A stretch of DNA of 64,000 nucleotides from Faucicola osloensis_D (GCA_020041925.1 CP083409.1), one strand, 5' to 3'. Counted from the stretch's first letter, positions 35,264 through 44,892 are shown. The notes: generated by a model from the letters alone, not told the origin. Made by a program: numbers and translations.

Positions 35264-35341
35264 CAAGCCCTGTCCAACACGGCAAAACCCAATTTTTCTA
35301 AAATTTTCAATTGATTATTAACTTTACTAAGAGAAAGTAAT

Positions 35342-36379
35342 ATGGCTTTGATTTCTTTGCGTCAGCTTTTAGACCATGCAGCAGAAAACAACTATGGTGT
35401 TCCTGCATTTAACGTCAATAACTTAGAGCAAATGCGTGCCATTATGATGGCAGCCGATGAAACCAATTCACCTGTGATTGTGCAAGCATCGGCAGGCGCG
35501 CGCAAATACGCAGGTGCCCCATTTTTACGCCATCTTATTTTGTCTGCCATTGAAGAGTGGCCACATATTCCAGTGGTTATGCACCAAGACCATGGTACCA
35601 GTCCAGAGGTTTGCCAGCGTTCAATCCAGTTGGGTTTTTCATCGGTGATGATGGATGGCTCATTAAAGAGTGATGGTAAAACCCCTGCAGACTATGATTA
35701 TAATGTGGCAGTGACGCGTGAAGTGGTAAAACTCTCTCATGCTTGTGGTGTATCAGTAGAAGGTGAGATTGGCGTTTTAGGTAGCCTTGAAACAGGTATG
35801 GCTGGCGAAGAAGATGGCGTAGGGGCAGAAGGTAAACTTGACCATTCACAGCTGTTAACCAGTGCTGATGAAGCTGAGCAATTTGTTAACGATACTCATG
35901 TTGATGCACTAGCGATTGCAGTTGGCACTAGCCACGGGGCGTATAAATTTACTCGACCACCTACCGATGATATCTTATCGATTGCACGTATCAAAGAAAT
36001 TCATGCCCGTATTCCTAATACTCATCTTGTGATGCACGGCTCTTCAAGTGTGCCACAAGAATGGCTCAAAGTGATTAATGAAAATGGCGGCAACATCGGT
36101 GAGACTTATGGTGTGCCAGTTGAGCAAATCGTAGAAGCCATCAAACATGGTGTACGTAAAGTCAATATCGATACCGATTTACGTTTGGCATCAACGGGTG
36201 CGATTCGCAAATTCCTCACTGAAAACCCAGCAGAATTTGACCCACGCAAATATTTTGCCAAGACTATCGATGCCATGAAAGCGGTTTGTGTTGATCGCTA
36301 TACCGCATTTGGTACGGCAGGTAATGCGGATAAAATTCGCCCAATTAGTCTAGAAAAAATGGTTAGTTTCTATAACTAA
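35342..36379 (+). CDS. fba: Fructose-bisphosphate aldolase, class II
   Basis: Zinc-dependent class II aldolase (345 aa) of the CbbA/FbaA type B subgroup. It starts MALISLRQLLDHAAENNYGVPAFNVNNLEQ. It has the zinc ligands VVMHQDHG near residue 83, MMDGSLK, GEIGVLGSLETG near 140, ALAIAVGTSHGAYKF near 200, LVMHGSSSVPQEW near 240, and KVNIDTDLRLA near 285. AGAGAAAG precedes the ATG. Own promoter and terminator. With pgk and tkt it covers lower glycolysis and the pentose phosphate link. Confidence 0.96.
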   Translation: MALISLRQLLDHAAENNYGVPAFNVNNLEQMRAIMMAADETNSPVIVQASAGARKYAGAPFLRHLILSAIEEWPHIPVVMHQDHGTSPEVCQRSIQLGFSSVMMDGSLKSDGKTPADYDYNVAVTREVVKLSHACGVSVEGEIGVLGSLETGMAGEEDGVGAEGKLDHSQLLTSADEAEQFVNDTHVDALAIAVGTSHGAYKFTRPPTDDILSIARIKEIHARIPNTHLVMHGSSSVPQEWLKVINENGGNIGETYGVPVEQIVEAIKHGVRKVNIDTDLRLASTGAIRKFLTENPAEFDPRKYFAKTIDAMKAVCVDRYTAFGTAGNADKIRPISLEKMVSFYN

Positions 36380-36424
36380 ATACTAGAACTAAGTTTTAGC
36401 AAATGACTAAAAAGCATGACATTC

Positions 36425-36456
36425 AAGTGGGTGAACTTAGGTTGCCCACTTTTTTA
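36425..36456 (+). terminator. Terminator of fba
   Basis: Stem AAGTGGG/CCCACTT followed by TTTTATT, about 45 bp after the fba stop. Confidence 0.78.
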
Positions 36457-36486
36457 TTGGATTAAATTATTTGTAGCGAGTCATCA

Positions 36487-37107
36487 ATGATAGGATTAAT
36501 TCAAGGACAAGTGCATCATCTAATGGCGCCTACGGTAGTGGTGATGACCACAGCCGGTGTTGGGTATGAAATTGAGATGCCGCTCAATGCATTTTGCCAA
36601 GTACAATTAAATCAGTCCGTCACCTTATGGACGCATTTTTTGGTGCGCGAGGATGCTCAGTTGTTATTTGGGTTTTTAAGCCATAGCGATCGGGAAGTGT
36701 TTAGGCTGTTGCTTAAAGTCAATGGGGTGGGGGCAAAGATGGCGTTGGCGATGATGTCAACCGTAACGGTGCAGGAGTTGCACCAGTTTGTGATGAACAA
36801 TGATGAGCTGGCATTGACACGTATCCCAGGAGTTGGCAAAAAAACCGCACAGCGATTGATTGTTGAATTAAAAGACAAAATCAAGCATTTAGGTGATACG
36901 TCAGGTTTTGCACCTTCATTGCCACTAGCGACCGATAGCGGTAATGAAGGCATTATCATTGCTGAAGTCGAAGCGGGGTTGATTGCATTAGGTTATCGCG
37001 ATAAAGAAGCACAAGCTGCGATAAAACTGGCAAAATCTACCATTGATTCACCGTTAACCATCCAAAATCTGCTGAAAGCGTCTCTGAAAAATTTGGCGAT
37101 GAGTTAA
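36487..37107 (+). CDS. ruvA: Holliday junction branch migration protein RuvA
   Basis: RuvA, 206 aa, the tetrameric junction-binding subunit of RuvABC. Begins MIGLIQGQVHHL. Domain I OB-fold (1-65) includes LVREDAQLLFGF. Helix-hairpin-helix motifs LLKVNGVGAKMALAMM and LTRIPGVGKKTAQRLIVELKDK are at about 72-130. A linker and the C-terminal RuvB-binding domain (about 155-206, EAGLIALGYRDKEAQAAI) follow. RuvB and RuvC are not in the window. It converges on accC with a shared terminator. Confidence 0.96.
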   Translation: MIGLIQGQVHHLMAPTVVVMTTAGVGYEIEMPLNAFCQVQLNQSVTLWTHFLVREDAQLLFGFLSHSDREVFRLLLKVNGVGAKMALAMMSTVTVQELHQFVMNNDELALTRIPGVGKKTAQRLIVELKDKIKHLGDTSGFAPSLPLATDSGNEGIIIAEVEAGLIALGYRDKEAQAAIKLAKSTIDSPLTIQNLLKASLKNLAMS

Positions 37108-37117
37108 AATTGCATAA

Positions 37118-37148
37118 AAAAAAGAGGCTCAAATGACCCTCTTTTTTT
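37118..37148. terminator. Bidirectional terminator between ruvA and accC
   Basis: Stem AAAGAGG/CCTCTTT with A-run left and T-run right in the convergent gap. Confidence 0.83.
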
Positions 37149-37159
37149 AATCGTTAACT

Positions 37160-38527
37160 TTATTCTGTTTCGGTTTTTGACGTCTCTGGCTGGGATAATA
37201 AGTTTTTTTCTAGATAATGAATGTTTTGTGCTTGTTTACAAAATGCCTTGTCTTGCAAAATCACATCGCGATGCAATGGCACATTGGTTTTGATGCCCGT
37301 GATAATCAGCTCATCAAGGGCATGGCGAAGCTTGGCAATCGCTTGTTCACGGGTTTGACCATGACAGATTAATTTGCCAATCAGTGAGTCATAAAAGGTA
37401 GGGATGGCATAGTTGGGATAAAGATGCGAGTCAAAACGTACACCGCTACCATTTGGCATAAAAAAGTGGGTCACCGTACCGGGTGAGGGCATGAAAGTTA
37501 CAGGGTCTTCAGCATTGATACGGCACTCGATGGCATGCCCGCGAATTTCGATTTCGTTTTGACGATACGATAAGCCATAGCCAGATGCGATTTTAAGCTG
37601 CTCAACCACCACATCAATGCCGGTAATCATCTCGGTAACAGGATGTTCAACCTGTACGCGGGTATTCATCTCAATAAAGAAAAATTGCTCATCTTCATAT
37701 AAAAATTCAAACGTCCCTGCACCGCGATACTTAATTTGCTCACAAGCACGGACGCAAGCTTGCAAAATAGGTTCTTTAATGTCATCAGGAATCTCTGGGG
37801 CAGGGGCTTCTTCAAGCACTTTTTGGTGACGACGTTGTAGTGAGCAATCGCGATCAAATAAATGAATGGCATTGCCTTCGCCGTCACCTAAAACTTGCAC
37901 TTCGACGTGGCGTGGGTTTTTCAAAAAACGCTCCATATAGACGCTATCATCCCCAAACCATAATTCAGCTTCTTGTTTGGCGGCTTGCACTTGAGACAAT
38001 AACTGCTCAAGGCGTTCAACCACGCGCATACCACGACCACCACCACCAGCTGCTGCTTTGATTAACAGAGGAAAACCAATGGCTTTAGCTTGCTCTTCAG
38101 CGTTAGCCAGAGTGACGCTACCCACTGAGCCAGGGACGGTAGGCACACCGGCTTTTTTCATGGCGTTGATAGCGGATATTTTATTACCCATTAAGCGAAT
38201 GTGCTCAGGCGCAGGACCTACGAAAGTTAGCCCTGCCTCTTCCACGCGTTCGGCAAATTCAGCATTTTCAGATAAAAACCCATAACCTGGGTGAATGGCA
38301 TCAGCGCCAGAAATCTCTGCCGCTGTTATGATAGTATCGATATTGAGATAGCTTTGACTGGCATTGGGTTTGCCAATACAGATGGATTCGTCAACAAATC
38401 GAAGGTGCATCAAGTTGTCATCTGCAGTTGAGTAGACGCCCACCGTTTGGATGCCAAGCTGCTTACAAGCGCGAACAATGCGAAGCGCAATTTCACCACG
38501 ATTGGCGATCAGTAATTTTTTTATCAT
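37160..38527 (-). CDS. accC: Acetyl-CoA carboxylase, biotin carboxylase subunit
   Basis: ATP-grasp biotin carboxylase, 455 aa, first half-reaction of fatty-acid synthesis. Begins MIKKLLIANRGEIALRIVRACKQLG. Contains AIHPGYGFLSENAEFAE near residue 77, the Gly-rich ATP loop LLIKAAAGGGGRGMRVV near 160, FLKNPRHVEVQVLGDG near 203, and the catalytic MNTRVQVEHPVTEMITGID near 287. It lies 56 bp after accB; last gene of the cca-aroQ-accB-accC cluster. Confidence 0.97.
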   Translation of the reverse strand: MIKKLLIANRGEIALRIVRACKQLGIQTVGVYSTADDNLMHLRFVDESICIGKPNASQSYLNIDTIITAAEISGADAIHPGYGFLSENAEFAERVEEAGLTFVGPAPEHIRLMGNKISAINAMKKAGVPTVPGSVGSVTLANAEEQAKAIGFPLLIKAAAGGGGRGMRVVERLEQLLSQVQAAKQEAELWFGDDSVYMERFLKNPRHVEVQVLGDGEGNAIHLFDRDCSLQRRHQKVLEEAPAPEIPDDIKEPILQACVRACEQIKYRGAGTFEFLYEDEQFFFIEMNTRVQVEHPVTEMITGIDVVVEQLKIASGYGLSYRQNEIEIRGHAIECRINAEDPVTFMPSPGTVTHFFMPNGSGVRFDSHLYPNYAIPTFYDSLIGKLICHGQTREQAIAKLRHALDELIITGIKTNVPLHRDVILQDKAFCKQAQNIHYLEKNLLSQPETSKTETE

Positions 38528-38583
38528 TGCTATCCCTAATTTTTATCGATAAACAAACTTCAAATAGACAAAAAAGTTAAAAA

Positions 38584-39003
38584 TTAAGACTCGTAACGGA
38601 CAATCGGTTGACCAAATTGCACCACATCGCCGTTTTGTACCAAGATTTCTGCAATGATACCACTTTGGGTTGCTTCAAGCGGGTTCATGATTTTCATGGC
38701 TTCAATAATGCCTAAACTATCGCCTGCTTGTATCTGTTGACCGACCTTGATAAATGGCGCGTCATTAGGGCTCGGTGCAACATAGTAGACCCCAACCATC
38801 GGTGATGTTTCTACCATGCCAGATTTTACAGGGGCAGCGTTAGCGGTTGTCGTGGTGGTTGTCGTTGCTGTGACGGGTTGAACATTCACTTGCGGTAAAT
38901 GGCGTGAGATAGAGACCTTTTTATCGCCATCTTGTACGGTTAATTCTGCTAACGTTCGCTCTTCCATTAAGTCAATAAGTTGCTTGATTTTACTTATGTC
39001 CAT
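38584..39003 (-). CDS. accB: Acetyl-CoA carboxylase biotin carboxyl carrier protein
   Basis: BCCP, 139 aa. N-terminal helix MDISKIKQLIDLMEERTLAELTVQDGD is the dimer/AccC-contact region. A linker with a run of seven threonines (about residues 46-52) replaces the usual Ala/Pro-rich linker. The C-terminal biotinyl domain has PNDAPFIKVGQ, the thumb-containing region, and the biotinylated Lys in GIIEAMKIMNPLEA near residue 103. Upstream lies a 168-bp leader with a GTGTAC/GTACAC palindrome. AccB of many bacteria autoregulates its operon; that is not shown here. Confidence 0.95.
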   Translation of the reverse strand: MDISKIKQLIDLMEERTLAELTVQDGDKKVSISRHLPQVNVQPVTATTTTTTTANAAPVKSGMVETSPMVGVYYVAPSPNDAPFIKVGQQIQAGDSLGIIEAMKIMNPLEATQSGIIAEILVQNGDVVQFGQPIVRYES

Positions 39004-39107
39004 ATCCTAACTACCTTAAAATTATACGCTTCATAGACAACTAATTCATAGATTGCCGTATTGTAACAAGATTTTTCTAAAATAAATAGATATAGCAGGG
39101 TATATTT

Positions 39108-39123
39108 GTGTACGTTTGTACAC
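39108..39123. promoter_or_regulatory. Palindrome GTGTAC-N4-GTACAC upstream of accB
   Basis: Perfect 6-bp inverted repeat with a 4-bp centre, about 105 bp before the accB start and about 50 bp after aroQ. It is the size of a dimeric operator. No regulator identified. Confidence 0.4.
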
Positions 39124-39171
39124 TTAAAATTTGCTGCCATGTTGCTATTGATTTTAGGCTAAATTATGTGG

Positions 39172-39654
39172 CTACTGATATTTTTGAACCAGATAATTAA
39201 ACGCTGCGGTATAACCAAAAGCGCCCATACCACAGATGACGGCTTCGGCTTTGTCGCTAAAATAAGAATGCTGTCGAAATGGCTCACGCGTGTGAATGTT
39301 GGAAAGATGAACTTCTATAAAAGGTTTATTCACGGCGAGTAGGGCATCGCGAATTGCCACCGATGTGTGAGTAAAGGCAGCGGGATTGATGATAATCGCG
39401 TCAATCTGCTCGTCAGGATTTGTGGTCAATAAACCGTGATGATGGATTTTATCAATGAGGGCAGATTCTTGATTTGTTTGAAAACAGGTGAGTTTAACTT
39501 GATGATTGCTGGCTAGTTGTGTTATATCATCTTCAATATCTTGCAGGGTTTGAAATCCGTAGATTTGAGGTTCTCGCTTGCCAAGCAAATTAAGATTGGG
39601 ACCATTTAATACTAACACATGGGTTAGTTTGGTCGTTGTCGTTGTCGTCGTCAT
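39172..39654 (-). CDS. aroQ: 3-dehydroquinate dehydratase, type II
   Basis: Dodecameric type II dehydroquinase of the shikimate pathway, 160 aa. VLVLNGPNLNLLGKREPQIYG starts at about residue 13 with the catalytic Tyr. CFQTNQESALIDKIH follows near 60, IIINPAAFTHTSVAIRDAL near 88 and FIEVHLSNIHTREPFRQHSYF near 112. The N-terminus carries seven consecutive threonines encoded by an ACN repeat. AAAGGAATC precedes the ATG. It starts 10 bp after cca, so cotranscription is likely; the aroQ-accB-accC order is widely conserved. Confidence 0.95.
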   Translation of the reverse strand: MTTTTTTTKLTHVLVLNGPNLNLLGKREPQIYGFQTLQDIEDDITQLASNHQVKLTCFQTNQESALIDKIHHHGLLTTNPDEQIDAIIINPAAFTHTSVAIRDALLAVNKPFIEVHLSNIHTREPFRQHSYFSDKAEAVICGMGAFGYTAAFNYLVQKYQ

Positions 39655-39664
39655 GATGATTCCT

Positions 39665-40846
39665 TTATCGTGGCTGATTTAAAATTTCCTCAAGTTTTTG
39701 CAACCTTAACTTGTCAATGGCTTCACCGATCTGTTTGCCGGTCAGCTCGCTTGCCACATCTTTGGCAGAAATTTGAGTTAATTGAGTTTTGATAGTGGTT
39801 AGCAGCGCGGTTTGTTTAACCTGTTGATAAAGATGAACGACTTTCAAGGCTTGCTCTAAAAGTGAGGTATCTTTAAGGCTATTAGTTAATTTTAACAGTT
39901 CAAATAATTGCTCTGCATGTAAGTGATCGAAATTTTTTAATTCATCAAAATGTTCAAGAATAAATAACCCCAAGCGCTCAGTGTTTTTTGGTACCTTTAA
40001 ACCTTGGCAAAATTCTAAATACTCAGTGGTTGGGTTATTGTGTTGCTGATCAGACTTAAAGCAGGTTGCAACCAAAGCAAACTTCATGACGTTGTCCGCT
40101 TGTTGCTCTCCCGCCATGCGCAGAGCAGATAACATCAATTGCCATTGGCTAGGATTATCATTGGATGCTTGATACAATTTTGGCATAATGACATCAAGGA
40201 CATTGAGCTGATAAAGCGTGTCAAAATAAATATCCGACCAAGCTTGCGTTAACGCTTTTGACGTCTCTGACCATACCCGCTCAGCGACAAGATGATTGAG
40301 CTCACCCGCGGCCTTCATTTGGCTGGTAAGTTTAGCGGTTGATTCATCGACTGTAAATCCAAGTGGCGCATAACGACTGGCAAAACGGGCAAGGCGCAAT
40401 ACGCGTACCGGATCTTCTGTAAAAGCGATGGACACATGGCGTAATTTTTTTTGCTGAATATCTGCTAAGCCACCATACGGGTCGATGATATCGCGCACAT
40501 CAAATTTACCCTGCTTAAAACCGCAGTCAAACAACCCATTGACTTCTATGGCCATAGCATTGATGGTGAGATCGCGCCTGATTAAATCCTCTTCTAAGGT
40601 GACAGTGGTGTCAGCGTGTACGTTAAAACCAAGATAGCCGTTACCGCTTTTGCGTTCCGTGCGAGCCAGTGCATATTCGTCATGGGTCTTTGGATGTAAA
40701 AAAACCGGAAAATCGGCACCTACTTGCGAAAATCCCAGTTCAAGCATCTGCTCAGGCGTTGCGCCGACTACCACATAATCGTGTTCAGTGACCTCGCGCG
40801 CTAATACATAATCGCGTACCGCACCACCGACCAAATAAACTTGCAT
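39665..40846 (-). CDS. cca: CCA-adding tRNA nucleotidyltransferase
   Basis: Adds or repairs the CCA end of tRNAs. 393 aa from the ATG at 40846 (MQVYLVGGAVRDYVLAR). Nucleotidyltransferase core includes EHDYVVVGATPEQM, the arginine-rich ARTERKSGNGY, LEEDLIRRDLTINAMAIE near residue 105, and EDPVRVLRLARFASRY near 150. The region where E. coli Cca has its HD phosphohydrolase motif reads FALVATCFKSDQQH and shows no His-Asp pair, so the extra phosphatase activity is probably absent. First gene of the cluster with aroQ; upstream is the maeB terminator. Confidence 0.93.
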   Translation of the reverse strand: MQVYLVGGAVRDYVLAREVTEHDYVVVGATPEQMLELGFSQVGADFPVFLHPKTHDEYALARTERKSGNGYLGFNVHADTTVTLEEDLIRRDLTINAMAIEVNGLFDCGFKQGKFDVRDIIDPYGGLADIQQKKLRHVSIAFTEDPVRVLRLARFASRYAPLGFTVDESTAKLTSQMKAAGELNHLVAERVWSETSKALTQAWSDIYFDTLYQLNVLDVIMPKLYQASNDNPSQWQLMLSALRMAGEQQADNVMKFALVATCFKSDQQHNNPTTEYLEFCQGLKVPKNTERLGLFILEHFDELKNFDHLHAEQLFELLKLTNSLKDTSLLEQALKVVHLYQQVKQTALLTTIKTQLTQISAKDVASELTGKQIGEAIDKLRLQKLEEILNQPR

Positions 40847-40879
40847 GACCACCCCGATGTTTTAACTAAATTAAACCCA

Positions 40880-40914
40880 TAAAAAAACCAGTTTAGAGCA
40901 CTAAACTGGTTTTA
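40880..40914 (-). terminator. Terminator of maeB
   Basis: Perfect 12-bp stem AAACCAGTTTAG/CTAAACTGGTTT with T-run on the minus strand, just after the maeB stop. Confidence 0.88.
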
Positions 40915-40929
40915 TCAATCAACACAAAA

Positions 40930-43236
40930 TTATTTTGCCAATTCTTGGGCTTGCGTCACCGCTACAGCAGTCATATTGACGATACGACGTGCTGTCGCAG
41001 AAGATGTCAAGATATGCACAGGTCTTTGCGCTCCCAATAACAATGGACCGACAGTGACACTATTGGTCGCCGTTTTTAGCAAGTTAAATGCGATGTTAGC
41101 CGCATCCAAGTCTGGCATGATGAGTAGGTTGGCTGAACCGGTTAATTTGCTAAATGGGAATGAGGTATGGCGGATACGGTCATCAAGCGCGGTATCACCA
41201 TGCATCTCGCCGTCAAACTCAAAATCAACATTCATATCGGTCAGTAAATCATAAACTTGACGCATTTTTTTGGCGCTTTCAAAGTCAGATGAACCAAAGT
41301 TTGAATGTGATAGCAATGCCACACGCGGTTCAAGACCAAAGCGGCGGACTTCTTGTGCTGCTAATACTGTCATTTCCGCTAGTTGTTCAGCGCTTGGGTC
41401 TTCATGCACATAAGTGTCAGCGATGAATAAGTTACGACCTTGAATTAATAAGGCATTTAACGCATAAAAATCTTTAGCATCTGCTTGTTTTTTGATCACG
41501 TTTTGCACGTAGTTTAAGTGCAAGTGATATGAACCAAAGGTACCACAAATCATACCGTCGGCATCGCCACGTTCAACCATTAGCGCGCCAATCAAAGAAG
41601 TTTTACGGCGAACATCACGACGCGCCAATTCAACCGTCACACCATTGCGTTTGTTCATCTCATAATAAAACTGCCAGTAGTCTTTGTAACGTGGGTCGCT
41701 TTCGATGTTGACTAGTTCATAATTTTCACCTGCCACCATACGTAAGCCCAACCGCTCGATTTGGTTGGCAATAATGGTGGGGCGACCGACCAAGATAGGT
41801 TTTGCTAGGCCTTCATCCACCACCACTTGCACTGCCCGTAATACGTTTTCATCCTCACCTTCACAGTAAACGATACGTTTTGGTTCTTGTTTGGCACGGG
41901 TAAAAATAGGTTTCATTAGGAACGCAGAGTTATAAACAAACTCTGAGAGTTTATCGCGATAAGCACGCATGTTTTCGATGGGTAGCGTGGCAACGCCAGA
42001 GTCCATCGCAGCTTTGGCAACCGCTGGTGCAATCTCCAAAATCAAATTTGGCTCTAACGGTCCCGGAATTAAGTATTCACGACCAAAACGTTTGGTTTCA
42101 TCCACCGTTTTTTGCCCTTTTTGTGGGGTGGCTTCCACATGGGCCATGGCAGCAATGGCTTTGACGCAAGCGATTTTCATTTCTTCGTTGACGGTCGTGG
42201 CACCGACGTCAAGCGCGCCACGGAAGATATACGGGAAACACAGTGCGTTGTTTACTTGGTTTGGATAGTCAGAGCGACCTGTAGCGATAATCGCATCGGG
42301 ACGTACCGCTTTGGCGTCTTCAGGTAGGATTTCTGGGTTTGGATTGGCTAGGGCAAAGATAATGGGGTCTTGCGCCATGCGTTTTACCATATCTTGGGTC
42401 AGCATGCCAGCGGCAGATAGACCTAAGAACATGTCCGCGCCTTCAATCACATCGGATAAGGTTTTGGCTTCAGTATCGCGGGCATAACGCTGTTTTGACT
42501 CATCGAGGTTTGCTCGGTTGCTGGTGATGATGCCTTTTGAATCGCCTACAAAGATGTGTTCTTTTTTTGCGCCCAACGCACAAATCAAATCTAAACAAGA
42601 AATCGCTGCAGCACCTGCACCAGATACCACAATTTTGATGTCTTCGATTTTTTTGCCGGTAATTTGTAGCGCGTTTAATAACGCGGCAGACGCAATAATC
42701 GCGGTGCCATGTTGGTCATCATGGAACACAGGGATATTCATGCGTTTACGCAATTCTTTTTCGATATAAAAACATTCAGGGGCTTTGATATCTTCAAGAT
42801 TGATACCGCCGAAGGTAGGCTCTAAAGAGGCAATCGCTTCGATGAATTTATCCGGATCGTTTTGTGCCACTTCAATGTCAAACACATCAATGCCGGCAAA
42901 TTTTTTGAACAGCACGCCTTTACCTTCCATCACAGGTTTTGACGCCAAAGGACCGATATTGCCGAGTCCTAAAACAGCGGTACCATTGGTCACCACCCCG
43001 ACTAAGTTGCTACGAGCGGTATAAAGCGCGGCTTTTTTTGGGTCTTTTTCAATTTCTAGACAAGGTACTGCAACGCCAGGCGAATAGGCAAGTGCCAAAT
43101 CCCGTTGGTTGGCAAGTGCCTTAATGGGGGTAACAGAAATTTTACCTGGGCGTGGATTGGCATGATAATGCAAGGCGGCTTGTTCAAATAATTCTTTGTC
43201 TGATAAGCCATTGTTGGTCGGCGATAATTTATCCAT
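40930..43236 (-). CDS. maeB: NADP-dependent malic enzyme, MaeB type
   Basis: Two-domain malic enzyme (768 aa) decarboxylating malate to pyruvate with NADP. The N-terminal malic domain (about 1-430) has LALAYSPGVAVPCLEI, the catalytic TNGTAVLGLGNIGPLASKPVMEGK and VFHDDQHGTAII, plus the nucleotide site IVVSGAGAAAISCLDL. The C-terminal phosphotransacetylase-like domain (about 440-768) has RIVYCEGEDENVLRAVQ, GAQRPVHILTSSATARRIVNM; it is thought to be regulatory, not catalytic. Length is typical. Monocistronic. Confidence 0.96.
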   Translation of the reverse strand: MDKLSPTNNGLSDKELFEQAALHYHANPRPGKISVTPIKALANQRDLALAYSPGVAVPCLEIEKDPKKAALYTARSNLVGVVTNGTAVLGLGNIGPLASKPVMEGKGVLFKKFAGIDVFDIEVAQNDPDKFIEAIASLEPTFGGINLEDIKAPECFYIEKELRKRMNIPVFHDDQHGTAIIASAALLNALQITGKKIEDIKIVVSGAGAAAISCLDLICALGAKKEHIFVGDSKGIITSNRANLDESKQRYARDTEAKTLSDVIEGADMFLGLSAAGMLTQDMVKRMAQDPIIFALANPNPEILPEDAKAVRPDAIIATGRSDYPNQVNNALCFPYIFRGALDVGATTVNEEMKIACVKAIAAMAHVEATPQKGQKTVDETKRFGREYLIPGPLEPNLILEIAPAVAKAAMDSGVATLPIENMRAYRDKLSEFVYNSAFLMKPIFTRAKQEPKRIVYCEGEDENVLRAVQVVVDEGLAKPILVGRPTIIANQIERLGLRMVAGENYELVNIESDPRYKDYWQFYYEMNKRNGVTVELARRDVRRKTSLIGALMVERGDADGMICGTFGSYHLHLNYVQNVIKKQADAKDFYALNALLIQGRNLFIADTYVHEDPSAEQLAEMTVLAAQEVRRFGLEPRVALLSHSNFGSSDFESAKKMRQVYDLLTDMNVDFEFDGEMHGDTALDDRIRHTSFPFSKLTGSANLLIMPDLDAANIAFNLLKTATNSVTVGPLLLGAQRPVHILTSSATARRIVNMTAVAVTQAQELAK

Positions 43237-43377
43237 AATATCCTTCGTTGCGACAGTCGTTTTCGAATCGTAGTGTTCGCTATTCTAGCACTATTGACAG
43301 ATTGATGACTAGTTGAGTACCGGCAAAAAATAAAACTAGTTAGGTAAAAAATCGCGCTACCGACCTTGGCTATCACC

Positions 43378-44892
43378 TCAAGATGAGCAGCTGACGCATA
43401 TTTCAGGCGCATCTGCCAACGGTGGCTCGCTGTCACTTGGCTTGGCTAATGCGCTAACTTGGTAAGGATTAGCCAATAGCTGATACAGTCTATCCACCTC
43501 GCTCATGTCATTTTGTTCAGCCAATTCAATGGCTTGCTGTGCCATGCTGTTTCTTAGGATATACACGGGATTGTGACTCATTACCAACTGCAAAGAATCC
43601 TGCTGTAATTTGGTATGGTAGGTAGCAATCCAATCTGCTAAGGTGGCATTGGGTTGAACGTTACCGCTACTAATTGAAATTTTCAACTGATTAAGTAAAT
43701 TAAATTCATGTAATAGGTTTAATTTATCATTTGGCTTGGCGTCAGCAACGATTGCTACTAGCGCTCGTAAACTGTTGGTAAAGTCGAGTTTGTTTTGCTG
43801 CATGATCTCTAAATACTGCAAAGCGAAGTCACAGTTTTCTTCACTGATGGGTAAGCCAAATTTTTGGCAGAGACCTTGCTGATAATACTGATAAAAAATC
43901 TCACCAAAACTATCTAAAATATCGGTCAAATGCTCGCGCGACAAGGTTTCTGGCGGATGATTAGCGGTCAGTTTTTCGCCATTAAGGCGCAAAAATAAGG
44001 TAATCAGACGTGACAAATTCCAAAGTCCAATGGAAGGCTGGTTTTGATAAACATAACGCCCATTGTAATCAGAATGGTTGTTGATCCAAATCGGATTAAA
44101 GCGCTCCATAAAGCCATAAGGACCAAAATCAATGGTCGCACCTGTGATGGATAAATTGTCGGTATTCATCACCCCATGGGCAAAGCCAATCAGCTGCCAA
44201 TCAGCGAGGGTTTTGGCAGTTTTATCAACCACCTGTCTCAAAAAATCTTGAATGGGCGTGTCACTGTCAAAACATGGGTTAAAATAGGTTTTGATGACAT
44301 AACGGGTAAAATACAGCAATAAATCAGGCGCATAATTTGCCACCCATTCAAAATGCCCAAAGCGAATATGACAATCTGCGGTACGTAGTAGCGCCGCACC
44401 GCGTTCGCGTGTCTCACGGTTGACAGGGGTATCTGAAACCACAAAGCCCAGTGCGTTGCTGGAGCGAATGCCCAAGCAATTAAGCGCATGACCTGCCAAA
44501 TACTCTCGCACGACGCTTCGAATCACCGCACGACCATCCCCCATGCGCGAGTAGGGGGTCAATCCTGCCCCTTTTAGATGTAAATCGGTCAATTGTCCGT
44601 CTTTATCGATTACCTGAGCGAGTAATAGACCACGACCATCGCCTAATTGCCCTGCCCATTGCCCAAATTGGTGCCCAGCATACGCCATGGCTAATGGTTC
44701 AAAGCCGTCGGGAACGATGTCACCGCCCAAGATTTTGACCCAATGCTGCCTTAAAAATTCATCATCTGCCCAACCAATTTGGTTGGCGACTTGCGGGTTA
44801 AAATGCCCTGCTTGCGGGTTGGTGAGCGGTTTGGGGGGTTGTTTATGATACAGTCTTGGATCGAGCGTGGCATACGAGTTTTCGATTTTCAT
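43378..44892 (-). CDS. selO: Protein adenylyltransferase SelO (YdiU/UPF0061)
   Basis: Pseudokinase-fold AMP transferase, 504 aa from ATG 44892 (MKIENSYATLDPRLYHKQ). Family blocks are MAYAGHQFGQWAGQLGDGRGLLLAQV, LKGAGLTPYSRMGDGRAVIRSVVREYLAG near residue 110-140, GFAHGVMNTDNLSITGATIDFGPYGFME near 240, and the conserved C-terminus ending CVSCSS. In studied bacteria SelO AMPylates redox proteins during oxidative stress. Longer starts add 16 unconserved residues. No terminator is obvious; it converges on nothing and is followed by maeB on the same strand. Confidence 0.94.
   Translation of the reverse strand: MKIENSYATLDPRLYHKQPPKPLTNPQAGHFNPQVANQIGWADDEFLRQHWVKILGGDIVPDGFEPLAMAYAGHQFGQWAGQLGDGRGLLLAQVIDKDGQLTDLHLKGAGLTPYSRMGDGRAVIRSVVREYLAGHALNCLGIRSSNALGFVVSDTPVNRETRERGAALLRTADCHIRFGHFEWVANYAPDLLLYFTRYVIKTYFNPCFDSDTPIQDFLRQVVDKTAKTLADWQLIGFAHGVMNTDNLSITGATIDFGPYGFMERFNPIWINNHSDYNGRYVYQNQPSIGLWNLSRLITLFLRLNGEKLTANHPPETLSREHLTDILDSFGEIFYQYYQQGLCQKFGLPISEENCDFALQYLEIMQQNKLDFTNSLRALVAIVADAKPNDKLNLLHEFNLLNQLKISISSGNVQPNATLADWIATYHTKLQQDSLQLVMSHNPVYILRNSMAQQAIELAEQNDMSEVDRLYQLLANPYQVSALAKPSDSEPPLADAPEICVSCSS

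Noticed and set aside
35053..35301. 82-codon frame crossing the lipoprotein terminator
   Set aside because: It runs through a strong terminator hairpin and has no start signals.
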